Of a DNA stretch of 64,000 nucleotides, positions 12,046 through 22,917 are shown piece by piece. Each line of letters begins with the position of its first letter. The first letter of the stretch is position 1. Origin of the DNA: Lumbricus rubellus (lineage: Eukaryota > Annelida > Clitellata > Crassiclitellata > Lumbricidae). Both the position numbers and the translations under genes were made by a program. The stretch is from assembly GCA_945859605.1 (NCBI GenBank), contig OX243822.1, forward strand, positions 18,197,058 to 18,261,057, given 5' to 3'. Under the pieces are notes generated by a model. It was not told the origin of the DNA and made no database searches. It saw only the letters and a program-made list of their open reading frames with translations.

Positions 12046-12349
12046 CATGGGCGTCCGCAGCGGGGCGCAAGGGGGCGCAAGTGCGCCCCTCTGGATTTTT
12101 CGCAGTTGCACATAAATTTAGATTATTTGGTTGTGATTGTTACAACGCGATTCTCAATGTGATTATCGATTCGTTCTACAAGTTGAACCTATAGCCTATA
12201 TCTTTCTTTGGGCGCATAACGTATAGGTAGGATAATAGGATTCTCTCATGGTAATATGGAAATTCAAACTGTCACCCATTAAATTTAGACCATGTGACAA
12301 TTATTTAAAAGTTTGCGCCCCCCTAGAAAAATTCCTGCGGACGCCCATG
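12046..12349. mobile_element. hAT-like non-autonomous element, 304 bp, 8-bp TSD
   Basis: Terminal inverted repeats CATGGGCGTCCGCAG and CTGCGGACGCCCATG are perfect over 15 bp. The flanks carry a perfect 8-bp duplication, AGGGTAGC at 12038-12045 and 12350-12357. Subterminal parts are rich in GGGCGCA and TGCGCCCC. No coding capacity. A relative with a different 8-bp duplication is at 53870-54239. Confidence 0.88.
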
Positions 12350-13373
12350 AGGGTAGCGTTCTACCGACAAGATTGCGTACCGAACTAAAGATCGATAGGC
12401 TAATAGGACCTGTATAGGTCTACACATTACACAATGCAGATAAGCATTTAAGCCTATCGAACAATAATTTACTACGTATAGGCTATGCATGTAGTTATTA
12501 TTAGGCTACCAACATTCCATCACCAAAGTTTGACGACCTCATAATTATGTAGGTCTATTGGGGCTCATATAGGCTCTAGGCATCGACAATTCGACATCGG
12601 TCTATATAGGCCTATAGCCATTACCAGGACAGTTTCATTTTTAGTGTCCATAATATTCGTCATCATGGCCTTACGTCTAATGTCGCCAGCGAAAGTTGAA
12701 TGTCATTCAATGTTATACATGTAATTCTCTGCCTGCCTTCTGAGTGGGATCCCACTGGAAGGCCTACACGGATGCTTTGTGCCGCGCTAGCTCTCAGACG
12801 CTTCGCAGCTACGCCCTAACAACGACAAATAGGTCTAGGACTCTAGGGTATCTGGTGGTCTAGCCTACTTAGGCCTAAAGGCTAAATCCTCCTATACGAT
12901 AGCCTACTCAAAAACCCTCAATTCTTGTTGTCTATCTACAGGAGTTCCACTCAAAACTGAAAATACAAGCTGCTCTTTCTCAAACCATTGCCCTACAAAT
13001 TTAGCCTTCCTTTCTTTTCCTCAAAGTTCTTTCACGGTGCACCCGCCGTAGCCGTCTGATTGTGGATCCTTATATTTTCCAATTTCAGCCCAACTGGATC
13101 AGACGGATCTCTGAGGTTCTCGTCCAAATGCGCCTACAACTGAAGAATACGCTACACACTTACTTACTAATGTCTGATCTTACTTACTCGACTTGCAAGG
13201 ACTCTTTAAACACAGAGTCCTTGCTCGACTTGTTTACGTATGAGAGTGGCGTCCTTGGATTTCCGGTTAGTTGCGGTAAACTGAGATTGGTGTTAAAAAT
13301 ATAAATGTTCGAAACGCTATTTCTGTCGATATAGTTTAGTTTTCTGTTGAACTTCTTCTCTTAAAAATTGATC

Positions 13374-15824
13374 ATGGCAGACGACGACATTGACGAATTG
13401 TTCGATGCGGTCGAGAAGCGTCTTGGTAGGATGAAAATTGGTATACAAGAAAATGGGACGGAGGTTAAAGCGAAGAGCACTGGTCCTACCAAGGCGAGGA
13501 GGTAATTTTTGCGATTGCAGTGATTGTTTTAAGTGGGCCACTAGGTTTATTGTTTGGTTAATTACATGAATGTGTTGAGGAATATCGTACGTGCACAATT
13601 TTCGCGATATTTGTTTAACTTGTTTTTAATTATTATGCATTGGCTCGGTCATTGTCACCGTAGAATGTCACAAGGCTTACAGGCGGTTCTAGAACCTATA
13701 TTTGCCGTCCAAGTCAAGATAGTTTTAGACCTGAGATAGCTTATGTATGCAAATGCACATATATGGACAACTATGAAGTATGCATCCTTGCAAGTAATGT
13801 CATGTTTTAGCAAAGAATCAAAATCGCTTGATCTGAGCGACATTCTGACAGACGATGAAGATGATATTCGATGTCAGAGGTCGTCGAAAGGTCGCGCAAA
13901 TTCCAACGCAACTGATGTAAGATCATCTACAAAACTACCAATTCGAAAAGAAAGCAGTCAGCCGGGCTCAACGGCAGCGTCAAAGTCAGTTATGATATTA
14001 CTTTCGAAGGTCTACTTTTAATGTGTTATTGATATATCAACCATGCCGAGTTGGACCCACTATTTGGAATTTCCTTGTTAGAAAATCAAACTGCAAATGT
14101 TTCAAGGGTTGTAAAGATTGAGATAAACTTATTTTTTATAATTGTATTTTTTTATAATTGACCATCAATAATAACGGTGGGTTTCTCACATAAAACTAAA
14201 TAACCATAGTTGGTTATATCTTCGCTTTTCACGTTTATTTCCAGATGTTTCCAAGTGTTTCTCGGTGGGGGTTCATCCGAGATGGGATTGTCAACTACCG
14301 TCAACAAAAGGTTGACACTGTTTTTATTCTTGGGTTCAGGGTTCGTCATTTTAATTTGTGAGCAAGTAAGTAACCTTCAGCTTTGCAGCCTTGTGTACGA
14401 TTTGGCTATCAGATCCCTAATGAAATAATCACCAGGCAGCGCAAACAAGTATAAAGAAAGTCATATTGTTTGTGACAACGTTGATTAGTTAATAAAGAGA
14501 CTGGAATTGTATTGTGTTGTTAAACCTGTTGCTCTATGACTCAGTTCACTGCTCAGTGATATTTCAGGGGTTTTGAACCAGTTGACCTCTAAATATGCCT
14601 ATTTACACGAGCACCTATATACGTTGCTCAGTAATTCAGCCTTGCTGCATTCAGTCATTAGTTTAATGATTTACTTGTGTCCTGCTATTAAGCATGCCAG
14701 ATATGTCTCATAATGGGAATGGGCTCCCTCAGGAGTGACGTCTACTTTCTGGGGTTATTACTGAAACATTTTTTTAATTAAACTCAAAACTGTCATTTTT
14801 TGCTGTGCTAGAGTCGGGAGCGCTTCTGAGTAGTCCCCTTGAAGAAGCGCTATTTAATTTCTTGAATGAATGAATGAATAATGACTGTCATTAACCATTT
14901 AATGTCGAGCGTGCACTAAGAGCGACTTCGAAACCAATGCAGCTTGTTTCTAAAGTGTTAACAAGCTGTTGCATTTTGTTTAGGGCGTGCAACAGATTGC
15001 GTTGTTCCGACTGTGACTTTCTTGTATCATCTTTCGACAACAATCAGTGGCATTCGAGCATCGATTATCTCTTCCTCCGTAACAACATGCCCGAGTACGA
15101 TCGCCTACGGTCAAAACTAATCTGCAAAAAAGGTTGGTGCTACTTTTTAAGGTGTGACGTGAGAGTGGGTATTGACCAGTCTTCGTTTTTCACCAACTAA
15201 AGACCTCATGACTTTTTAATAATAAGATAATATCTTCGTTTAATTTCAACTGATAGCAATTCATAGTATGAACGGATGATAAAAAGTTACTACAGGAGTC
15301 GAATATAACTGTTTGGCAGCCCTGCAAAGCGCTTACTGATGCCATCTGTCGAATGGAAGGTTGAGTGGACATTTGGGAAAGTTTTTCGAAGCGAATCCAA
15401 CTGACACACTGCTATTCCATCACCCTAAACTCACTCTCCCATATAATTAATTAGTCAGCATGTTCTAATTTTTTAATTTGAATACACAACTGGAGGTGAA
15501 ATTTTGCCTGGCCCAGTGTCGTAGCTATTCATGCTGAACAAGATGTGCCAAACACATGAGCACCTCCGAGTATGCTCTTTCAAGGGGCGCTATATAAATT
15601 CTTGGAATGAATAAATGAGCATTTTCTTACCTCATTATGTGTACTGGTAAGTGGTAAATTTAATATATGTAATAGCATCTGAGGTTAGTGTTGCAACATG
15701 TTTGAATTGCAACATTTCAGGTTACCGAGCCTATGCCTGCCAGTGCAAGTGGAAGACAGTGAACGACGACCTGGTCGACCTTCAGACGCAGTCGGATGTT
15801 AAATGGTTCTGTGGAAAGCACTAG
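13374..15824 (+). CDS. CFAP418: CFAP418 (C8orf37) orthologue, cilia/flagella-associated protein
   Basis: Exons: 13374-13501, 13811-13984, 14245-14310, 14984-15132, 15721-15824; 621 nt, 206 residues plus TAG. The human protein has 207. All four introns are GT-AG and phases match (2,2,2,1). Hallmarks seen: the acidic N-terminus MADDDIDELFDAVE; a KCFQVFLGGGSS block; the Cys-rich RCSDCDFLV motif; YLFLRNNMPEY; and the C-terminal AYACQCKW...WFCGKH end. In vertebrates the protein localises near the ciliary base and is needed for photoreceptor disc organisation; human mutations cause retinal dystrophy and Bardet-Biedl syndrome. Residues ~43-100 (exon 2) are acidic and Ser-rich with little conservation, as in other orthologues. 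A polyadenylation hexamer AATAAA lies at 16159-16164. Confidence 0.95.
14808..14880 (+). repeat. LINE 3'-end fragment (L2/CR1-like family)
   Basis: GTCGGGAGCGCTTCTGAGTAG then CTTGAAGAAGCGCTATTTAAT and a TGAATGAATGAAT tail, in the third intron of CFAP418. Confidence 0.75.
15215..15440. repeat. Interspersed repeat (shared with 53.3 kb)
   Basis: Shares ordered blocks with 53240-53515: ATGATAAAAA(G/A)TTA, ACAG(G/A)AGTCGAAT, TAACTGT, CATCTG(T/C)CGAATGGAA, and CATT/ACCCTAAA. A fragment is also at 3885-3990. It is in the last CFAP418 intron. The element type is not recognised. Confidence 0.6.
15515..15620 (+). repeat. LINE 3'-end fragment (L2/CR1-like family)
   Basis: Degraded block ending GAGCACCTCCGAGTA, CAAGGGGCGCTATATAAAT and GAATGAATAAATGA, in the last CFAP418 intron. 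Confidence 0.65.
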
Positions 15825-16867
15825 TCACTATTTCCGCCGTCCTTCGTATGGATGTAACCTTTCGTCAATCCAGCACTACTGGATTATTTTTCAGTGGAAA
15901 AACCTTTGCTTCTTGCATTTGGTATTGGCATGCTCAACGTCATGCATGCCACAAGTCAAAGGATTTTGCCATACACTACTGATGCTGTTCTACACAATTT
16001 TGCCGAGATGTCCAGGCCTTTGTCTTGAGCATTGGTCTCTGCAAGGACACTGGTTACAAGAAGCGCAATTGTTGAATTAAACAAGAGAACTGTGGACCTG
16101 ATAGACTTGGATGCGAGGCTTGTAGTAGTTTGAGCATGGCACTTTATTGATATTGTAAAATAAAAACTGAATTCTGTGTAAGCTTACTGGTTTTAAATTT
16201 TGAAATCAATTAAGATTCTGGCCTTATCACCAATCTTGCACTATTTAACACCTTATAGGCGAACCGCATTTGTTTCTCATTCAGTTTTAGTGCACTCTTT
16301 TTGCAAAGGGTTAAATTGGTCCAAAGATTTAAAATTGATAAATGCCTTCCCCTTTTAGAATAGTGCAGATAAAAGTCTGGAAAATACAGCAACCACAATG
16401 TCAACATTCTTGCGACTATTATCAACAATCATTGACATCTACTTTATTACAAAAAACAGATCATGCTCTTTATTTAAAAGAGTTGCTTCAAATCTAAATT
16501 TCCACAAATGTCAACATCCGCACTTATCTTCAGATCAAATTACGTTAATCGAGAATTCTTGACATACACTGTAAATTATGGCATATCTAAAGTGACCCCA
16601 GAGAGAGTAACAGAAAGGCGCTAAATAAATGCAACCGCACATTTATATAGCTCCTTTCGTCAAATCTCTAAAAGGCCCCCAATGAATGTCCAATCAATGT
16701 CCGCATCTACTCTCCTGCGACGAAATCGTACAAAAAGTCTCTGTTCCTTATAAAAAAGATCTATTTCGGAATCATGGTCTTCCGTTGTCATCTACATCTG
16801 TCGTTTATTGTTGCTAACATCATCGAGTCATTTGTCAAAGCGATCATTGCCCCTGGCATCAAGCCTC
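15825..16867. other. Intergenic region between convergent genes
   Basis: CFAP418 (+) and the four-helix membrane protein gene (-) end tail to tail here, about 1.04 kb apart. AATAAA on the plus strand (16159-16164) and on the minus strand (16809-16804) are plausible poly(A) signals for the two genes. No other coding segment is seen. Confidence 0.6.
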
Positions 16868-19800
16868 CTAGCGAGGGGTGACCATCCCTGATCTTGTTGC
16901 ATCGAGAAGGTTTGCTCGTGACGCCCAACTCGAGAGATCCCTCTTCTCGCCAAATTTGATCTCATAGTTGACTTCCGCTATTCTCGATCCGATGACGACT
17001 ACGCCAACAACCTAAAGCAGTTCGATCAATCAGTCAATTAATTAATCAATTAATTCGTGTATTTCCAGTAGTTAAACAGTTGGCAAAGATGCAACTTTCC
17101 AGGCTGTGATGGCCCACTAAGATGGCGTTCAGATTTGAAAATCAGTGTGTGGATACCATCCATGACTGCCCAGTCACTTTAAGCCCCAACAGCACACATC
17201 ATCAACATGGTCATTGCATTGAATTGGTCCAATGAATGTTCTATACTATCTAAGTCTGGCCTTTGCCCCCCTCCTTCCTCCAGACAAAGAAGCCATTTTG
17301 CATTGTTTCGCATGAAACATGCACATTGCATAATGTGTCATCTCATAGCAAGCGCATAATCCAGCTGCTTGTCCTACAACTTTGCCACTCGTTTTTAGTG
17401 GTGCCAGTCCCAAGCCTTTAGAACTGAGGAGTGCGACATCAGTGTCTCTGGCAGTCACAGAATGTCGTTAAACACCAAGATCTACTTAAACAGTCATTAT
17501 CAATTTTGTTTTTAATGAGCGCCTGCGAATCAGTGGGTTCCCTTGACCTTGTTGTGGGCGCTGCAGAAGTATCATGCTTACAATTAATATTCAATCAGTG
17601 TTGTATCAATTTGTGTGAACTATATTAACTTGTGTGACAGCTCCTAGGAAGGCCCCAGGTATATGCAAGTATATATATAATATTATATATACACACATAA
17701 TATACAATTATACACACACACACATATATAAATATATATATTTATTAGGAAACTGATTGCACAACTTACATTGAGGATTGTTCTTACAATCCAGTAGATG
17801 AACGTGAAGACCAGATAGCCAAGTCGCTGCAAGCACAAATAGTACAGTTAGCTTTGTAACCGTCGCAAGTGCAATGGATATGCACCAAAGGATCATATAG
17901 ATCTCCATTTTCATATCATCGTCATCATTCATTCATTCATTTCAGACAGTATTACGATCTTCCGTCACATCTCTTGGTTCCCATACCATTTACTACTTAA
18001 GTTGTAACTACACTAGGGTCGGTAAAGAGTTAAAAGGCTGACAAACCACCTCTGTATTCAATGGTAAAAATAATTTATAAAACAAGTTTCCTCTTATTTG
18101 TCATCTTTCATTGGTCGACAAACAAATAACTCTATTCTGTACATGTTTCTATACCGCCTTTTAAAATTTCCATTGGTTAGGCAGTGTGAGAATTGTTGAA
18201 AAATAACGGGGGGTGGGAGGTTGGACTATGATCCACTTGGAATTGGGGTGCAAAAAAGACTACTACGGGGCTCTAAGAAGGACTGGGGGGCTGTTCCCCA
18301 ACCCCATGGCATTTCACACCCTGGTTTTAGGCTGCGAGTTCCTCTGAGGAGTGTCTTTTGAAAAGGTGATATGTAAATGTTTGAGAAGGTGCTAGGTATA
18401 TAATGTTATCATAGTCACAATTACGAATAAATGTACTTACGAATGTGTTGTTTCCATAGTAGGAGTATTTGTACAAGCCGGTTCCAAGCTCAATGAGAAT
18501 ATAGCACACGAAGAATGCCAAGTAGTACTTGGTGATGTTAAACTCGTAGTAGGTCGGCTAAAAAAAAACCACAATTTTCAACAGTATTACTATGTATTGT
18601 TTTCAATATTAGCTAATTCACATTATTACCGTACTACCCTAACCCATATGTCACTGAGGCCAAACGATTCCAATAAAATCATTATTCATATGCCATATGA
18701 ATCAACTCAGTATCCTATATTACTCAAGTCCACTATTACGATGTAAAAGTAACTTACAAATCTTTTGATGGCGACAATTTCGAGAACCGAAAATGAAATC
18801 ATGATCAGATGACTGAAGAACATGACCAAGTTGCATGCAAGCCAACCTAAAACAACGTCGAAATGCAGAACATTATATAGCTCCACTGAGATGATGCTAT
18901 GATTAATTATACAATGATGACGGGATCAGACAACCTAAATATTGTTGAAGCTGTTATTACAATGCATTGAATTATTATTACTATTATTACTCAATCTTTT
19001 TATAATTATTAGTATCCATATATTTAGCTATTCTTGATTTTTACACCATTATTATTATTTTGCCATTATGTGAAAAGGATCCCTCAGGAAATTCAACATT
19101 ATGAATAGCACATGATTGTCTAGGTCGGGTTCTATTCATAAAGGCCAAAAGTTTGTGAAATCAACCCAATTATTTATACATAATTTTAACATCCCTGATA
19201 AGTAGCCACCTCTGGGAGGCTCAAACCAATAGCACACTGTTTTATCTATGCATTTCTGGTAATGACATTTCAACTCCCCATCCCCATGAAGCATTTCAGT
19301 CAAACACAAAGAAAGAACAGTTAAAACAGGTAAATGTAGTCCTATACCTTCCCAGGCATGTGCTCTCCAGTAGGATTCGAAACCATTAGAAATCTCAAAA
19401 TTCATGTCTGGATTCAGAGCGACAACATCCAGAATTTCCAACAACGCAGCCACCGTTGCAACGATCTAAAAAAATGAAACAAAATGATTTTGAAATTACT
19501 TTTTCAATCCTAACTCCCTCCATTATTATTTTTTGAATGTGCACTTGTTATACCGCCCCTTCAAGCTCTCTCTACTCAGAGGCGCTTCCGAATGCAGAGC
19601 GGACACTGCATCGGAGTTTCACGCCGAAGCACTGAGCAATTATGAGTGAAGGACTTGCCCAAGGTCCCTACGCGGTGACAAACTTTAAAAATTATGTACA
19701 TAACTTCAAGAGAAAGAAAATTGTCTTTCCTTCCTACCTTCCTGCCTTAGGGCCATACGCTGGCACCGCTTACTTTCCTTGCCCTGCAATCATTCGCCTA

Positions 19801-20645
19801 ACTAACTAATGCTAAGCAAATTACTCGAGATAGCTGAGATGCGATACCAGGTTGATACCCTGCAGTCCTGATTCATGCCAGATGGCTAAGGCAGATATTA
19901 TTTGAAAAACGAGAGAAAAACAAGAAGGGTGTGCTGAAAAACTGAGGCAAACGTGTATTTTAGCGTTGTAAATTATTTTCACACTTTCAATTATACAAAA
20001 AGCACCGTAAATTATTTCGAATAACGTGTCATTGCCCAATCGATGTATTGATAGGCCTATACTTGAATCTGTTACAACCCGAGCAGATCTGCACGAAGCT
20101 CGGTGTTGACGGGTTAGTATGATGGCGTTCAAAATGGGTCTGCTCGGAACCTCATATACACTCACAAATGACTCAATTGAGTTGTATCAGGTTGTACAGT
20201 AAAAGTGAATTAAATTAACCGTTTAAACTATCGCACTACCGTTACCTACCTCTTGCTGATATGTATACCTTACAGTCAGGATTTAAGGTGGGAATGCGTA
20301 AGAACGGCGTTCCCACAGCTCACCCAAACCACTGCTTACAGCGCGAGACGTCTATGTAGCCAGAATGTTATACTCATGTTGGCAGTTGATAGCCACTGTG
20401 GTTAAGACGTAAGTACGCCAAAATGCTGAAATGTAATTGTTTAATAAATTACACACTTAGGCTTACTTACTTACTATTCGCTATAGAATTGTCCACACAT
20501 CTGGTCATTGCAAACAGTTAAACTCGACTCAGTTCTCATTTTAAAGTAAAATTTGCAAAAAACTTACACATGTGTAAATACAGACTGCAAAAGTCGCAAT
20601 CTTCAGCTTCCAGCAGAGAAAGTTATCCAACGGCAAGAATCCCAT
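16868..20645 (-). CDS. Uncharacterised four-helix (tetraspan) membrane protein
   Basis: Minus-strand exons: 20645-20568, 19465-19348, 18846-18758, 18557-18441, 17826-17770, 17011-16868; 603 nt, 200 residues plus TAG. All introns are GT-AG and phases match (0,1,0,0,0). Four hydrophobic segments lie at about residues 16-42, 67-90, 105-125 and 140-168. The first loop is ~25 residues, acidic and aromatic (around NPDMNFEIS). The tail after helix 4 is polar and ends SGMVTPR. The N-terminus MGFLPLDNFLCWKLK lacks a cleavable signal and is probably cytosolic. The layout resembles small invertebrate tetraspan proteins of the LAPTM4/MARVEL/DUF4728 kind, but I see no diagnostic motif, and it lacks the tetraspanin CCG motif and the claudin W-C-C pattern. 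The function is unknown. Helix 4 is split by an intron at residue 153. Confidence 0.78.
17645..17750. repeat. AT/CA-rich microsatellite
   Basis: Runs of TATATA and CACACA just downstream of the exon at 17770-17826, within the last intron of the tetraspan gene. Confidence 0.8.
19538..19682 (-). mobile_element. tRNA-derived SINE, 3' part only
   Basis: Minus-strand copy lacking the tRNA head. It keeps ACCTTGGGCAAGTCCTTCACT, GCTTCGGCGTGAAACTCCGAT and the LINE-like tail to TAACAAGTGCACA. It lies in intron 1 of the tetraspan gene. Confidence 0.8.
20284..20345. repeat. Short copy of the GTGGGAAC/GTTCCCAC repeat
   Basis: GGTGGGAATGCGTA, ACGGCGTTCCCAC and CACCCAAACCACT appear in the same order as at 5086-5275, with the middle deleted. 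Confidence 0.5.
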
Positions 20646-21403
20646 TTTAACGTTTGAAACGACACCGCTTTCTCGAAATGAATTTCAATCACAGGTGAAA
20701 GTTTACCTGTTTATTTTCGCCATACGCAAAGATGCGATATAGCAATGAGTCATATTACAGAGTGGCTATATTTATGACGTATTTTATAATTAAATAAGTA
20801 AGTACCCAAGCATTTCAGACATTGACAGAAGTCGAGAGGAAGAGCAAAAACGATGTTAATTGACTAATTAAGTTATACAAATAAAACTGAAGCTTATGGC
20901 ACATCTCGATGAATTAACTGGATAATAAAGAATAGCTACAGCAAACTAAAGGAGAGAGCCTCATAGCGAGAAGAATTGCGGCATTGCAAATACAAAAAGT
21001 CAGAGCTCAAACTTTATAACTAAGCTTATATAAGCCTATACCAAAGATATTAGAGTCTATACTGCGTTTGTCTGAAAATGATTTTTTTTTATTTCATCAC
21101 GTTGCGATAACCTATTTAGCTATTGTTAATTTTAAAATTGAACTTTTAATGGCGGCAAGCGCGCAAAACTCCGCTGTGTTAACAGGTATTCGCGGTGTGG
21201 CGCTGCGAGCACCATCCCAACACTATTCCGTTATTACACGTGATCTCAGCTTTATATTAATGTACAGATTTTTATTGATCTATGAAAATAGTTGAATGAA
21301 TTAAATTTAAAAAACGGATAAATATTTTTATACATATTCGTTTAATTTCCGATACTATTTTAGAATATCATAAAAGCAAGGATAAATGCGTATGGTACAA
21401 GAT
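20646..21403. other. Intergenic DNA, 5' flank of tetraspan gene and of the tRNA gene
   Basis: Should contain the promoter of the minus-strand tetraspan gene next to 20646; no core element can be named with confidence. Otherwise AT-rich with no recognised feature. Confidence 0.5.
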
Positions 21404-21476
21404 GGGCCTGTGGCGCAATGGATAACGCGTCTGACTACGGATCAGAAGATTCCAGGTTCGACTCCTGGCAGGCTCG
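21404..21476 (+). tRNA. tRNA-Arg (anticodon ACG)
   Basis: Cloverleaf built by hand. The acceptor stem GGGCCTG pairs with CAGGCTC (one G-T), with discriminator G at 21476. The anticodon stem TCTGA/TCAGA encloses the loop CTACGGA, giving anticodon ACG (read as ICG after editing, decoding CGN arginine codons). The A box TGGCGCAATGG and B box GGTTCGACTCC are intact, and no intron is present. A T6 run follows. It is a single isolated copy between the tetraspan gene and PLRG1 and looks functional, unlike the SINE heads elsewhere. Confidence 0.95.
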
Positions 21477-21479
21477 AAC

Positions 21480-21485
21480 TTTTTT
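21480..21485 (+). terminator. RNA polymerase III terminator of tRNA-Arg
   Basis: A run of six T residues starts four bases after the mature tRNA end. Confidence 0.85.
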
Positions 21486-22917
21486 AATGTTCTCATTTTT
21501 TCCACACGCGCTATTGAAGACGTCCAAGCATGATTTCTAAACCACCACTTGAAAAAGAAATGAAGGGCACATGCTGATGGTCAAAAGGTACAAGAGATCA
21601 AAGTTACCCAAGTGATCAGCAATCTTGCTCCAAATATTATACCTGTTCTTGCACCCACCTTATTCACAACACTATCAGTGGTCCGACGCTTGTGTGATAA
21701 TATTATGTAGAGCAAAGGAGGAAGCTTAGAAGTTAGACTACTCCCAATTTCAGTGGAATATCCCCATTTTACCATTTATTTTGCATTAAATCTCGCTAAT
21801 CCTTAATGGCAATCATACAATTGAAAATTTGAAACACCAACTACATTGCCTACTACGGCGTATCTGTGCTGAGAGCACCTCTGAATAGTTAGTCCATGCT
21901 GCAAGAAGTGCTCTATAAATTCTTAGATACGACACAATACGATAACTATAGGCTACATACATATGGTTATACGCTTATGTGACTTTGGCATCTGTTAATG
22001 CATCGAAATGACCATTTCGTGGCACAGTGCAGCCGTGTTTCATTAAACATTCCAAGCAAAAACACTGGTCATTCCATAATAATGCACAACACGTGCCATC
22101 CAAAACCTGATGATCTCTTGTATAATTTATTTGCAAAAGCTCTGAGGTTCCTCTACCCTGGATAAACAGGGGCATTATGCTCGCCGTTCCTCCACTCGGG
22201 TGAACTCCTCATTCCCCGAGCATGAACTGCTCCTAGACAGCACCTCTGTTGTTAGCCCCATGGTGTGGAATTGGCTTCCACAAACTATACGTCATATAGT
22301 CAAATATATTCTATATCATAACCAGCTCCCAAACAGCATGCTGGTGCTAGCCAGGGTTTGCATTTAATCGCAGCCTTTAAAATCGTCCTTTACAGCCAAG
22401 GTTGGGTCGGAATCACTATGTAGTAGAAACCTTAAAGGGACGCTATATAAATCGTCATAATGAAAAAATGATGGATGGGACCTCAACCTAAGTAAAAAAT
22501 ATAATAATTAAAATCGATAATGACGAGCACCTTTGATAAGTGTGCACCGCAAAAGGAGCTACATAAATTTATAGATACAATGCAATATATTCTAATCAAA
22601 CCCCTAAAATATATTCTTTAAAAACAATATGAACACCATATAATTATGTTCTAATGAACAAAGAATTCACATTGAAATCATAATTTTCGGTTTAGAAATT
22701 TCTCAGCATCGGTAGAAACATTCAAATCCACGATAATGCCTCAATTAAGACATTTTCTGTTTATCCATAAAATAGTTCAACATCTCCATTGGAAGAACTG
22801 TCGAGAACAAAATCCACCGGAAAACAACACGAGCTCCAGCTTCCACAAAGACAAGCAATTATGTTGTTTCCGTGGAATTTCTTCCCCTAGAATTTCCTTT
22901 TTCCTGAATTCCAGTCT
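21486..22917. other. Intergenic DNA, 3' flank of PLRG1
   Basis: Contains LINE 3' remnants (21880-21935 weakly, 22150-22465 clearly) and the presumed 3'UTR of PLRG1 on the minus strand close to 22917. No other gene is visible. Confidence 0.55.
22150..22465 (+). repeat. L2/CR1-like LINE C-terminal remnant and tail
   Basis: Plus-strand coding remnant VSPMVWNWLPQTIR matches the conserved xxxWNxLPxxIR C-terminal block of these LINEs, then TTGGGTCGG and a diverged AAGGGACGCTATATAAAT end. Confidence 0.65.

Larger units (their letters stand above)
10803..13373. other. Intergenic DNA between receptor gene and CFAP418
   Basis: Holds an AT-rich 3' flank, a CTCTA pentamer array (11358-11575), a LINE tail (11715-11800) and a complete 304-bp hAT-like element (12046-12349). 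It is unusually rich in TAGGCCT and TAGCCTAT palindromes up to about 12.9 kb. No protein-coding exon is recognisable. Confidence 0.6.
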
